From contig WBMZ01011561.1 of the NCBI GenBank assembly GCA_013400975.1, forward strand, positions 62,001 through 126,000: a stretch of 64,000 nucleotides of DNA. Reading direction: 5' to 3'. How positions within the stretch are numbered: position 1 is the stretch's first letter; every line of letters starts with the position of its first letter. Position numbers and translations under genes: made by a program. This stretch comes from Atrichornis clamosus. Lineage: Eukaryota; Chordata; Aves; Passeriformes; Menuridae. A model generated the notes under the pieces. The model was not told where the DNA came from and did not search any database. It saw only the letters and a list, made by a program, of their open reading frames with translations. Below, piece after piece: positions 12,985 to 24,200 of this stretch.

Positions 12985-13170
12985 TTTTAACTCTACAACA
13001 TTCCTCTTGAGATGAGAACAGATCAGCACACAGCACTCCAAGGTGTGGCTATTTTACTGCACCAAATCATGCTTTCTCTTTTGCTTGTAACACCTTTCCT
13101 GACGATGCTCAACATTTCTTGAACATTAGGACTAACACAAAACATTGTCAGCTTCAAACAAATGTTCCAA
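12985..13170 (-). mobile_element. Ancient CR1 (L3-like, amniote-wide type) relic
   Basis: The stretch CATTCCTCTTGAGATGAGAA, CACAGCACTCCAAGGTGTGG and CCTTTCCTGACGATGCTCAA matches the order of blocks in old amniote CR1/L3 elements read on the minus strand. In those the wording is roughly 'ttttgagatg-gg', 'cacagtattc-aaggtgtgg' and 'cctttcctaatgatgcc-aacatt'. It is much more diverged than the young CR1 copies and lacks the 3' terminus. Confidence 0.7.
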
Positions 13171-13960
13171 ACTAGGACCAAGGGAAGCCTGGTTTTCTAC
13201 TGGCCATGGAGAGAATTACCTAGGTTTGAATAGCCTCCTTTATTAAAGCCGAGAGATAGATAGTGTGAAAACATTCTAAAATTGAAGAAAAGGATATTCC
13301 ATGCCTTTTGTTGAAATTCCTGTACTCCATACCTACAGTTGTTTAGCACTTGGAAAGCTGGAGCCTAGTACTATAACTTCCATGGATCTAAGTGAAATCT
13401 GAATAAAGAAAAGGTAGTCTTATTTAAATGTTATAACTTAAGGGTAAGATTTACCTTGTTGGAGTTAAATGGATCATAAGAGATAAATGGATCTTTGTGG
13501 AGGTTTAAATCCCTTGCAAAGAAAATAAACAATTAATCAGAAACTACAGGAGTAGTGTAGGTGTTTTAGAAGGAAATACAAACTTCCCAAGAGTGCAAGA
13601 AACATGAAGATGCATGATGGCCTCAGTTAATTTCAAGGGTTTTTAACTAATTATATACTAGTTTGACCTTTTTTCAGAAAAAGGAATTAGAAGACAGATC
13701 ATGGTACTTGAAGAAACTGATAGTAATTACAGCTACAACAGTAATGAATTAGTAATGCTTTCAATCTAGCATGACATTTCCTCATTAGTTTTTTTTCACT
13801 ACATAACTTTTGTTCCAGTACTTCTCTTTATCTTGATGACAAATACACTGTGTGCCAGTTCACAGACACAGTGACTCACAAATTCACACACACACTCACA
13901 CAAATCGCAGTGTTTGACACTGGACACTCAGGTAAGGCCAAAAGGTTCTTGCGTAAACAA
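13171..13960. other. Unique AT-rich DNA, no gene seen
   Basis: Only a short CACACA-like patch (about 13,866-13,900) stands out. The plus ORF 13850-14170 runs into the adjacent CR1 and is a shadow of it. Confidence 0.5.
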
Positions 13961-14160
13961 AGGACCACAGAATGCTTTGGGTTGGAAGGAACGTTAAAGA
14001 CTATCTCATTCCAATCCCTGTGCCATGGGCAGGGTCACCTTCCATTAGACCAGGTTGCCCAAAGCCCCATCCCACCTGGCCTTGAACACTGCCAGGGATG
14101 GAGCAACCATAAGTTCTCTGAGCAACCTGTTCCGGTGCCTCACCATCCTCAGAGTAAAGC
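13961..14160 (-). mobile_element. CR1 LINE fragment, 3' end
   Basis: Typical CR1 3' terminus: CACAGAATGCTTTGGGTTGG, the CCATGGGCAGGGTCACCTTC block, TAGACCAGGTTGCCCAAAGC and CCTTGAACACTGCCAGGGAT, ending near CAGAGTAAAG. It is well preserved over about 200 bases and then truncated. The ORFs overlapping it on both strands are by-products. Confidence 0.93.
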
Positions 14161-14608
14161 TTGCAAGTAGAGGCAAATTCTGCCGGAGAAAGCCAAGGCT
14201 CTAAGGAAAGGTGTTGGGCCATGAAGTTTATTAATCACAGAATGAAAACTTCATGAATGCTTTATGACCTTTTTTTTCCCCACTGAAATAATAAAGCGTG
14301 TGAAAAAGTCCTTTAAAATTATTGTCAAGACATTTTCTAAACTCCCATCTCTAGTCATCCTCCAAGTACCCCATTACTAGCTTGTATGGAACGCCATCAC
14401 AAATCCATCTATTAATTCAGCATAGAAAGCAGTTCCAATCCCTCCTGGAAACATCTGTACACTGACTGCTAGAGGTGTATCTTTCTTCTGCATTGTGAAA
14501 CAGCAGCTGTAGGTTCTCATTTTAGTGAACATAAAGTGTGCAACAATGTAATCCAGTAGAAACATCTTGTAAGGCATAAAATCCATCCAGGAAACTTTGT
14601 GTAACATT
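14161..14608. other. Unique DNA between a CR1 fragment and a T-free tract
   Basis: No gene or repeat is recognised. The minus ORFs that begin in the tract to the right and continue here owe their open frames to that low-complexity sequence. Confidence 0.5.
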
Positions 14609-14741
14609 AGGGGAGGGAAAAAAAAAAAAACACAACAACAACAAAAACAAGAGCAAAAAAAACCCCAAACAAACAAACAAACAAAAAACACAAACAGGAA
14701 AAACCACCAAAAAGGCAAACCAAAACAAAACCAACGCAAAG
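14609..14741 (+). repeat. A/C-rich low-complexity tract without T (133 bases)
   Basis: Between the T at 14,608 and the T at 14,742 there is not a single T. The tract contains a 13-A run, ACAACAACA units, (CAAA)n units near 14,668-14,685 and AAAACC-type units. On the minus strand this is T/G-rich and yields phenylalanine, cysteine and tryptophan-rich translations that are not real proteins. It may be an expanded simple repeat or the decayed A-rich tail of a retroposed sequence. Confidence 0.85.
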
Positions 14742-17235
14742 TCTTCCTTGCAGCTACTACATTTCTATGCTTTTAATAAAAACACAGAAAGGATTCAAGA
14801 GGTCAAGCAACGTCAATTGTAACTCTGCTTGCTCCAGCTGCAGAAAAAAAGCATTTCCCTGAGATAACATGCTATTTAAAAAGTCAAATCTGGGGATTAT
14901 TTGTTACGCATTGCTTGTAAAATGAGTGAAGAAAAACACATATCTAAGCTCCCCTAATTTATTATATATCAGAAATTCTACAGTGCACTAAATCAGGCTG
15001 TATGGTGTGATTTTTGCTGTGCTACAGCAGCCACTGCTTTGTTCTTTGTTCTTTGTTCTTTGTCATAAGGTGCCTTACATGCATGATTCATTTTGCCTCC
15101 TGAAGGACCTCATTCAGCAAATCTTTTGTCATATTTGATCTTTGGGTTTTTTTATTTCCTTCCTAATAACTCCCTCATTATTGAGATATTTCAGCTAAAG
15201 AATAGTTCATCCATCCATGAATTTCTATCAATGTCTCATTATTAATGTCTTGTTAGTGGACGTTTGTAGGCAGGATTTCATGGTATGTAAACAAAACTAG
15301 ATGATGGACGTAAATTATCTAATAGCTGATATTGGGAATTAAGAAAAAGAAATGAAATGGAATGCAGCAAAACAAACAAAAAAAAAAGCAAAAAAGCAGG
15401 TACTAGTAAGGTTGCTAAAACTCATGAAGGGAGTCTGATGTCCCGTAGCTTGATGATTCATTTTTTAATTATTTTTTTCAGTAAGTAGTGAAGTCAGGAG
15501 CATCTGAAGTTTCTATATTTGTAAGAGTTTGTGCTGCTGTCTATGCTCTGGAGGCTAAGAAATGTGTGCTGCTGTCTCAGCCTCAGCTTGGCCATTTTTA
15601 CGTCATTTTTATCTCCCCTTGTTGCTGCTTTTCTTTGACTTCTTGTCTATTCATTCAGCTTTGTCTGAAACTGATAGACAAGCTTTGAATGTAACAAAAA
15701 TAAATGTGCATATAGGCAGAATCCTTTTTTTTTAAGAACTCATCTGTAGGAGCTTAGCTACAAAGGGTTACATCAGCTTCAGTGTTTTATATGCTTTTCT
15801 GTAGAAAGCTATTAACAGAAATAGCACCTCTGAGTGTGATTGTAAATCCTAAGTCTTAGTAATTTATTCCTAAAATTATTTGGGGGTCCTACTTCAGTAT
15901 TCCACAAATAGCCCAATGGCCATGTGAAGAATTTTATCCCAGGGTTGTTAAAAACATTAATGGGTTATAAATGGACACTACTGAACAATTCCAAATCTTA
16001 TCAAATCAAGGCCTGTACCCTAGTTACTGTAAAGAATATAAGAATATTCTACTGACTGAAAGCAAAGGTATATTGATGAGAACTCTTCTAGTCATTCTAA
16101 CTTTCATTTATATACCAAAGCTACTGTTACTGAAAAAATACATCATTCCATTATCCCAGTAAAAAAGGTAGACTTTAATCAATAGGTAGTGTTCACTGAA
16201 CTTTCTCCCACAGATTCAAGTGGTGTTTTAGAGGCTTTCTTCACTTACTGTAAGTCTGCTGTCTCATGCTTTCTCTCTTGCAAAGTAGGATCATTGTTCT
16301 AGCTACTAATTGCCTGCTTGACATGGTGTAACTGTCACAGAGGAATGCCCACATCTCAGAGTAGGATGCCATGTGCATGCTGGGTTGCACTAGAGCTGAT
16401 GGTTATAATATTTTCAGTATCAGAACTGGTTTGTAGTCAGTACTTCCCTCGTGGTATGCTGAGGGTGGACTTGCCCTTAAAGTTTGTGTTTTTCTAGCAA
16501 AGAAAAGTAGAACATTTTTTTAAAATTTTCATTCTTCTTGTGTTCTATTCTAAGATGTTCTAATTAGTATTCCACATTAGAGATGCACCTTTTTCTTTAG
16601 CAAGTTGACTTCTGACTAATCAAGCCTCGTGCTTTATGACTTGTCATTTGCAGTGTGCTCTCAACTGGCAACAAAAACACGCTATTAAACAGTTTATATG
16701 AAACACAGGAACTAGTGTTTATATAACATATTTCCAAGTGTATAAAAGTTAAGGTAAGTGAATTAGCTGCTAGTGGATAAATATGATAAAAGAACATGCT
16801 GAAATTTAAGCTGTGTACCATTCAGTCATGGTATCACTTTTGCGAATAATACGAATTTTTCTAGAGTTGTTCCATCAGGGCTCTGCCTATTTGTCTATCT
16901 CCTCTTTATAAAACCAAGTGCTGTGATTCCTCAAGATTTTGGAATTGAAAATAGTTACAATGAATATGAAAGAGAATATTTGAGTTCATTTGTAAGATAT
17001 GGATTAATAGTGAGAAGATACAAATCTGACATTCATCTCCTTTATATAGTTTATATAGTTATAGGTAACATGTTAATGTTCAAGCCATTGTTCTCTCTTC
17101 TCTCAATCATTTTATTTTGCTCAGTTGAAGCAAAATATTAGTTAATCAGTTGCAGATCTCTTGTGGTATAGGGAGTTCTTACTCTTATTCTCAGAGAATG
17201 GGATGAACACACTTAAAGCACAGTAACTTCATCTA
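14742..17235. other. Unique AT-rich DNA with a small heptamer repeat
   Basis: The only structure I see is a (CTTTGTT)n tandem repeat at 15,037-15,063, about 3.9 units. The plus ORFs at 15488-15688, 15971-16162 and 16923-17141 are short and unassigned. Confidence 0.5.
15037..15063 (+). repeat. Heptamer tandem repeat (CTTTGTT)n
   Basis: Almost four perfect seven-base units in a row, a minor minisatellite-like repeat. Confidence 0.85.
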
Positions 17236-17425
17236 ATGAAATCTAATAATATCTAATCTAAACCTGCCTTCCTTCAGCTTAAGGCCTTTGTCCTTGTGAA
17301 AAGTCTCTCTTCAGCCTTCCTGTAGGCCCCTTTCTGGTACTGGAAAGCTGAAATAAGGTCTGCCCAAAGTCTCCTCTTCTCCAGGCTGAACAGACACAAC
17401 TGTTTCAGCCTGTCAACATAACACA
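17236..17425 (-). mobile_element. CR1 LINE fragment lacking its 3' terminus
   Basis: It begins inside the element at ATATCTAATCTAAACCTGCC and continues with CTTCAGCTTAAGGCCTTTGT, TCCTGTAGGCCCCTTTCTGG, TACTGGAAAGC and CTCCTCTTCTCCAGGCTGAA, ending near CAGCCTGTCAACATA. The usual 3' tail and the TTTGGGTTGG block are missing, so this piece is truncated on both sides, probably by a later deletion. Confidence 0.9.
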
Positions 17426-18029
17426 GAAAATGATGTGGAGGTGATAACCCCTTTCTAAAACACACTGGTTAGAGAATATGTAAAGAACAGCAACAAAATT
17501 GTTAGAATTATGGCAATGACTTAAAAAGCAAAAATAATAGAACTAAACATCTGTGGTTTACCTTCACCAGATGCAACTTCTAATTGTGTGCAAATATCTG
17601 AAAAGTATAAACGAAAAGGAGTAACTCATACAGGCATTGTGTGTGGGTGAGAGCAGGGGCAGAACAGCCCCTAAAATGTGGGTGAAGCTCAGGAAGGGCC
17701 ACAATTCACTCAGTCCTGCATTTTCTCTCCTCTTTCTTATTCTTTCCAGTTTTATACTCTGTCCAATATAGCTACAGATTTTATATTAATTTCTCAGAGT
17801 GCTGGAGGCTGTTTCTGAGTCATTTGGTAGCTTGTTACATTGAGCTTCTTGGTTTGTTTCTGAAATGTGTTGTAAAAAAATTATATTTCATTTCAGATGA
17901 CAGATTTTTTTTTTTTATATGTTCCTTTGGTATTACATGAAGGAGTAAATAAAAACACTCAGTTGACTTGCGTAACATCTCTGATTTAATAAGCCCTTGT
18001 TACATCAACTCTTACTTAACTCTGAAATT
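17426..18029. other. Unique DNA, no gene seen
   Basis: Short poly-T/poly-A runs occur near 17,873 and 17,908. Nothing else is recognised. Confidence 0.5.
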
Positions 18030-18222
18030 AAACAGCCCTGATTTGTTTCATCTCTTCTCCCATGGCAGACTTTTCATGACTTTAATAATTTTCACTGCCC
18101 TACTACAGACGTTTTCTATTCTGTTATCTCTTTCTTTGAGATGGTATGACTGGAATGGAGCACAAGATTCAAGGGAGGACGTGCCATCAATTTATATAAT
18201 GGCATAATAATAGTTTATGAAT
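18030..18222 (-). mobile_element. Ancient CR1 (L3-like) relic
   Basis: The blocks CATGGCAGACTTTTCATGAC, TTTTCACTGCCC, TTTCTTTGAGATGGTATGAC, GGAGCACAAGATTCAAGG and ATTTATATAATGGCATAATA follow the order of the amniote L3/CR1 minus-strand sequence. The last block corresponds to its 'tttatatagtggcattatgatattt' segment. Divergence is high and no frame remains. It is the same broad class as the relics at 12,985 and 49,830. Confidence 0.75.
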
Positions 18223-18361
18223 TTGGGACATTGCTGGACTCACTACATATACTTGCTGAGGAATTCTGAGCAGTTCAATAAATTCAGAGGGTGATTATTA
18301 TCCTATTAAGCTTTCAGAGGAGCAGAATTGAAAGGCTAAGGGTCCCCATTCTTCGGGTCTT

Positions 18362-18923
18362 TTTTTTGTACTTCTTAGCTTCTATATTTCTATGTTTTAG
18401 ATTCATGCTGAAAACAGTGTTGATAGCACAGGAATGTTTTCTTTATTGCTGAATAGTGCTTGCACAACATCAAACCATTTTCTGCTTCAGCAAGGAGGCT
18501 GGAGGTGCACAATTTATGAGGGAACACAGAACATAGCTGGGACAGCTGACCCCAGCTGATCAAATGACAAATATATATATATATATATTTATATCCTGAA
18601 TCATATGACGTTGTGCTCATAAAAAAAAAAATGATGGAAGTAGAGGGAAGGAGGTGAGGGATATTTGTGGCGATGGCATTTGTCTTCCCAAGTCATCATT
18701 ACATATGATGGAACCCTGATGTCCTGGAGGTGGTTGAACATCCCTCTGCCCATGGGAAAAGGTACATGAGTCCCTTGTTTAGCTTTTCTTCCATGCACAG
18801 CTTTTGCTTTCCCTATTAAACTGTCTTTATCTTGACCCACGAGTTTTCTCAGTTTTAGTCTTCTGATCCTCTCCCCCATCCCATTGGAGAACAAGTGGCA
18901 CTGTGAGCTTAAATCATGATGGA
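18362..18923 (+). mobile_element. ERVL-type endogenous retrovirus solo LTR (copy 2)
   Basis: It shares ordered blocks with the LTR at 10,861: AAACAGTGTTGATAGCACAG, GCTGAATAGTGCTTGCACAA, GGAGGCTGGAGGTGCACAA, GGGACAGCTGACCCCAGCTG, TTGTCTTCCCAAGTCATCAT and TATTAAACTGTCTTTATCTT. It ends near AAATCATGAT. Differences from copy 1 include a (TA)n expansion at about 18,569-18,588 and an A11 run at 18,621. No gag/pol/env-like sequence adjoins it. The 5' end is poorly defined. Confidence 0.82.
18569..18588 (+). repeat. (TA)n microsatellite inside LTR copy 2
   Basis: About ten TA units, absent from LTR copy 1 at the equivalent place, so it arose after insertion of this copy or came from a different source element. 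Confidence 0.85.
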
Positions 18924-20949
18924 TACAGCACATGGGATGCACCTCAGGACAGAGACAGTGCTTGCATTAAGTTCTCTTATCTTACCCAGAAGACCCGTGG
19001 ATCATTGAGCTCCGTAAATTAGAACAGATCCAATGTCCAGTGATACTACTGTGTCTTCTCCCCTTTCATAACCACTCAAGAAAGGGCAGTTTACAGATCA
19101 TTTCATACCTTGTTGCTGTGGATGACTGCCTGTTTAAATCTCTTCAGACATGTAATGTACTTGTACACACACAGCATATACTGTGACTAGCCTTTAAGAT
19201 AATGATACTTCAGGTTCCAAGAGAAGCTAGATAAACATGGTTTTATCTTCTTTCTGTACATGCATGCCTTGAGTTCTAGATATTATTGACCTGGTATGTT
19301 GACACTTCAGTGGCAGAAGACAAACGCTTTCTCAAAGAGTGGAAAACCTAAGACATCACAGATCCAGTAAATACCATGTCACAGACCCTGAGAAGAAAAA
19401 CGTCTTTAATGACCTTGTGGCTCCATGGTAGGAAACTGAATTTTGAATAAGATCAAGTAAAATTTTACCAAACTATCTGTATTCTTGTGGTAGATATCTG
19501 GGTTCTAATTTATCTTTTTCATACACTGAAAAGGGGGGTGGAAATTTGGCTTGCATCTCAATTTAGGCTCATTAATAATGAAAATATGATGATAAAAAGT
19601 ATGAGAATTGAGAAACAATTTGTGCATAATTAAGAAAGAACCTGCGTACTCTAAATTAGAGATGAAGTATCATTGTTGCTAGGCAACAACTGTTCATGAA
19701 AGATCAACTTCTACTTAAGACAGCTAAACACATAATAAACATAGAGCAGTTTCAGGTATATCTGTAAATGAAGAGTAACACAAAGAAGAGGATTTCTATG
19801 TCATTCTATCAGTGTGAAGAAAAAATATGGCCCTTTTGTCCATAAAGTGAAAATTAAAGCTGTCCATTACATAGCATTTTACCTTGATTCTGTTATCAGC
19901 AGCTCATACATCTTGGTGGTAAAACCTTCTGACTACTTGAGTTTCTGAAAATTGGTAAGAGATATTGTGAACTTCAGAACTATACCAGTGCTTTTCTTTT
20001 AAATGAATCCCCAGTATCACAAATGAAATAACGCCTTTACAACATCCAAAAATCTCTCAAAAACTGGAAAAACCTGAAGCAAAAGTACAATAGCAGTACA
20101 AGATTTAATAAAATGTTAATGTTCTTAGAGACAGGTATATAAAGAGAAAACTACACCTATAGAAATCTGAACTTTCCAAGAGATCGTCTGTCTGCAATTC
20201 ATCCAGTTAAAACAGAATCACAACATTCCTGATAGCACAGCATCCTGGTCTTTACTCTAGGTTGTATCTTTAATCATTGAATCATACCTAGTCTCAAGCT
20301 AGAACAACACAAGGTATAGATATTCCTAGCTCCCTAAAGTTTCCACTGGATGTTTTTTCTTCATCTGTTTCTTTCTCAATATTTAATCAGGATATCTGTT
20401 TCTAAAATTATAGGGCTTTTTCCCCTTAACAGCTGACAAACCCAGCATTAGAAACGTTAATGTCTTGAGGCACAATGAGCTCCTGATCATGAAGCAAAAA
20501 TATAAAGAAAAAAAAGAAAGGAAAAAAGAGGACACTTTAAATATGCCTTTGTACTTGACTGAAACAAACGGGACACTGCATACAAAAAATCTCCAAGAGG
20601 TTACCTGAGATAAACTTTAGTGTGTGATTTTTATGCACATTAAAAAAACCCCCGACACATCTGCATACAAATATATACATTGTGTATTGAATTTATCACA
20701 AACATGTCAAAGAGATTAACACACAAAGGTAATTAAGTTAATAGTAGAGGTGACATTAATCAGATTATTCTGGTACAGAGTAAGATAGGAATATAGTAGG
20801 ACTGGGGTATACTGAGGAACGAATGATCCTCCATCTTGATTTTGGGAAATCAAAACTTTGATCTCTGAAAGATGTTTGTATGTTCAAATTCAATGCCACA
20901 GGATATTTCTCAAGTCAGTCTAAGTCAGTTCTAGGGATAGAATTTTTAG
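18924..20949. other. Unique AT-rich DNA with one RFX-like palindrome
   Basis: No gene is recognised. The one structured motif is GTTGCTAGGCAAC at 19,675-19,687, annotated separately. Confidence 0.5.
19675..19687. promoter_or_regulatory. RFX (X-box)-like palindrome
   Basis: GTTGCTAGGCAAC consists of two inverted half-sites, GTTGC(T) and GGCAAC, matching the RFX-family X-box layout of GTNRCC and RGYAAC half-sites with 0-3 bases between. Occupancy is unknown. No promoter is visible nearby, so any role would be as a distal element. Confidence 0.4.
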
Positions 20950-21238
20950 CACAGCCTGTTGTGACAGGACAAGGGGAACAGGTTAAAAATAAAAGAGAAT
21001 ATATTCAGGCTAGATATAAGGAGTAACTGTTTTACAATGAGAGTGGTGAAACACTGGCACAGGTTGTCCAGAGAGGTGATAGATTCTCCATCCTTGAAAA
21101 CATTCAAGGCTGGTTTGGAGGGGGTGGTCTCAGCAACTGAGTCCTGTTGAAGATGTACCTGCTCATTGCAAGGGTGTTGGACAAGATGATATTTAAAGGT
21201 CTCTTCCAATCCAAATCATTCTATGATTCTATGATCAT
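20950..21238 (+). mobile_element. CR1 LINE fragment with intact 3' tail
   Basis: Plus-strand CR1: GACAGGACAAGGGGAACAGG, GAGAGTGGTGAAACACTGGC, ACAGGTTGTCCAGAGAGGTG, CATTCAAGGCTGG, GTTGGACAAGATGAT, CTCTTCCAATCC and the terminal ATTCTATGATTCTATGATCA. The 3' terminus is complete and the 5' side truncated. The reading frame through the ORF2 C-terminus is broken. Confidence 0.94.
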
Positions 21239-24200
21239 ATAGACAGAAAAGACCCCCACAGAATGGAGACCGTGTATTAAGGGGGAAACCTTCAGCATTA
21301 CGTCCTTCATTCATGCCTGAGGACTGTCTGAGCAACTCCCTGACAGACCATAAACCCAAACTGTCAAATGGCTCCTATCTTTTCTTGTCAGCATCTCAAC
21401 TTCCTCCCACCTTCCTTCAGTGTTTGCCACACAGCCATGAAGCTGCTTCCAGCTCTATCACAGGCTGGGCAATATCCCAAGCTCCATCTCCACTTCTGCC
21501 ACTCGTCTACTATTGAACGTCTGTGCCACTGCCTCCCTTGTGTCTTTTCTCCTCCATTGCAATGTTCCTGTACAATATATGCTGTGTACAGTCCTTAATT
21601 ATGCTTGTGCTAATTGGTAACTCATCCTGCTTCAGCAACAAGCAACTAAATCGGGAGTTGCACATGTTCACACCAAGCAGATAAATTAATGTGAATCACT
21701 TGAAGTAACTTTGACTAACTCACATTATTGTTGTACCTATAAACCAGAAATCTTGTGCTGCATTTTAGCCACTCACAGGTGTTTCAGGGGGAACATATAA
21801 CTCCTGGATTCTGGATCATACAGACCCAGTTAATGGTTTACAGAGGAGATAGAAGATTCATATATTTTCGAGGCATAGAATTCTTTTATTGGTTAGGTTT
21901 TTTATGTATGTGTGTGTGTTGTTGTTTTGGGTTTTTTTGTTTGTTAATTTGTTTGGATTTAAGGATTTTTTGCATGGGAACTTGCTGGCATTTTCTTTTA
22001 AAGACAAAAGTGAAAGGAAAGCTATTTTGCCAACAACAAAAAATTGCTTCATGGTACTATTGTTCTCATTCAAGTTTGTGTTTTACAGAGTCCCATTATT
22101 CTGTTCCTAAATTTCCTCAAGAATACTTGTTTCAAATGCTTACATGTCCTTTTTGTAACACTTGCTTACAGTTTTCTGGAAAAAAAAAAGTTATTATCAG
22201 GTGAGTATTTGCACACAGCTGCAGTGAAGACATTTCCAATTTAAAATAAATTCTCTGCGTTCCCCAAGTCAGATTATTAGGTGTATTACTCCCTGATTGG
22301 ACTAACAAACTTATATTAATTTTTGAATGTCATATTAATGAATTGAAATCTGAAGTGTCTTTATGTAAAAAATGTCATAATTTACTTTTCAGGCATAATC
22401 AATTTCAGGATTTAACATTTGTGATCATTTGACAAAATCAACAACTAAGACATCTTTGAAAACACAACTGGAGAAGAAACAGGAAAACCTTCCTCCCTCC
22501 TTCTGCCTCCCCCCAAAAAGAAAGAAAATACTAGAAATAGCTTGCAGTCTGTGGTGAGGGCTAATTCATGAATCCTGTTCTGACTGGTACTATTCACAGA
22601 TCCAGTTTGAATTTTGACACTCTCAATCCATAGAAATGAAAAAAATGTGCCTATTTCCAATCCTTTAGCCATCATTGAATTAATGGTATTAGTACTTTTA
22701 AGGAACAGTGACTTCCTGCATCTTCCCTTGCATTTGTTAGAGGAATATTTTATTTTAACAAATACACTTTTATTTCCTTACAGAAGCCTTAAAATTCCTT
22801 TGTTTTCCTCCATCTGATACAAAGGACTGTAATTTACATTCTTCTGCATTGAAACATTTTTTGGCTAAGAGGTCATTTCACCTTGGACACTTTTTTCTTC
22901 TTTTCTTCTTTTTATCCCTTACATGCATATGCTTCCTTTCTTTACAGCTACGTCACTTAAAACCTAAAGCCTCTGGCACTTCTGACTATTTTTCCTTCTT
23001 AAAGTTTAGGGGTTTTTTCATTAGGTACTAGTTCAGCCATCCTGTATTTTGAACCTGAGCAGAAATTAGTTTTTACATAATAAAAGAACATCTTTGGACT
23101 CCACAATCAGGTTTTTTCCATCCTAATTGACTTTGAGATGTCTTTACTTGCAGGAACCTCTTATTTTCTCCACTCTCTGATGTCACAACTCATATCTACA
23201 AAAACTCTTGCTCTATATTTCCAGCAACATTTATAGCTTTTCTAACATCAGAAAACAAATGTCACCATCCCGAATAACGGTGTAACAATAAAAACAACCT
23301 CAGCATGCCTGGAGTTATAGCTCAAGAGTACAGTCAATTTACCATTGTTAATCCCATTAAGTAGGCACCTCCTGATCCCTAGCAACACCCAGGAACTGCA
23401 TTACACTTTGACTCGGGTAGCTGTGGTGAGCAACAAGCACTGTGACCCTATTGAGAGCGGTTTTCCAAAGGTGCACAGGCTTATTTTGAAGATGAAATAG
23501 GGTATATTGAAAATATGAATGCTTTCATCTGCCAAAGTGTTTTGCCTGATACTACCTAGGAGCTGCAGCCAGAGATCAGATATCTCATGTGCTCAGCTTT
23601 GTATAAAACCTATAATGAGGAGCTATTATCCAGTTCAGAGACAACAGAAAAAGGCGACTAGAAGCCACAAAGAGAGAAAAAGGATGACTAGAGAAAAAGA
23701 AATCAGTGAGACTATACTCATTAGCATGTCTTCCTTTTATAGTCATCCTAGAAAAGGTCACAGCTCTAATACCTCAGGATTCTAGAAATATAATCTTAAA
23801 ATTAGCTTTTCAGTTTCAATTTCTGACCTGAGCACAATAATTACTGTTACTTCATTAAAAGCAAACCCACAAGTGATCAAATACACACCAAGTTGATCAT
23901 TTCTGTAGTGGTGTTATTTCTTGAGACAGCACTTAGCTAGAGCTGTGAGTAGCACACTCATTTCCATAGCAATCAGCACTGACATAACAATAAGTTTTAG
24001 TTGCCACTGGTAAGAACGAGCTTTATATGTTTTTGTATTCCTACAAAGTGTGAGCAAAAGGACATATTCATAATCTAAATAAACCAAAGGGCTGGGAAAG
24101 CATCTTCCAGACTTATTGTTATAACATATCTCAGAGAATGAGGGTCTGTCTAAATTACAAAATGCTGTTGTAACCGTTTCTGCAGAATGCCTCCTGCCAG

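Noticed and set aside
14377..14739. 120-codon minus ORF rich in F, C and W as a membrane protein
   Set aside because: The hydrophobic segment is the translation of the T-free A/C-rich tract read on the other strand. It is low-complexity.
10861..18923. A complete provirus bounded by the two LTRs
   Set aside because: The LTRs are too different from each other and no retroviral internal sequence lies between them. Old CR1 pieces and unique DNA fill the interval.
21755..22204. 149-codon plus ORF as a cysteine-rich membrane protein
   Set aside because: The C/F-rich centre comes from a T/G-rich patch, and the rest has no recognisable domain.
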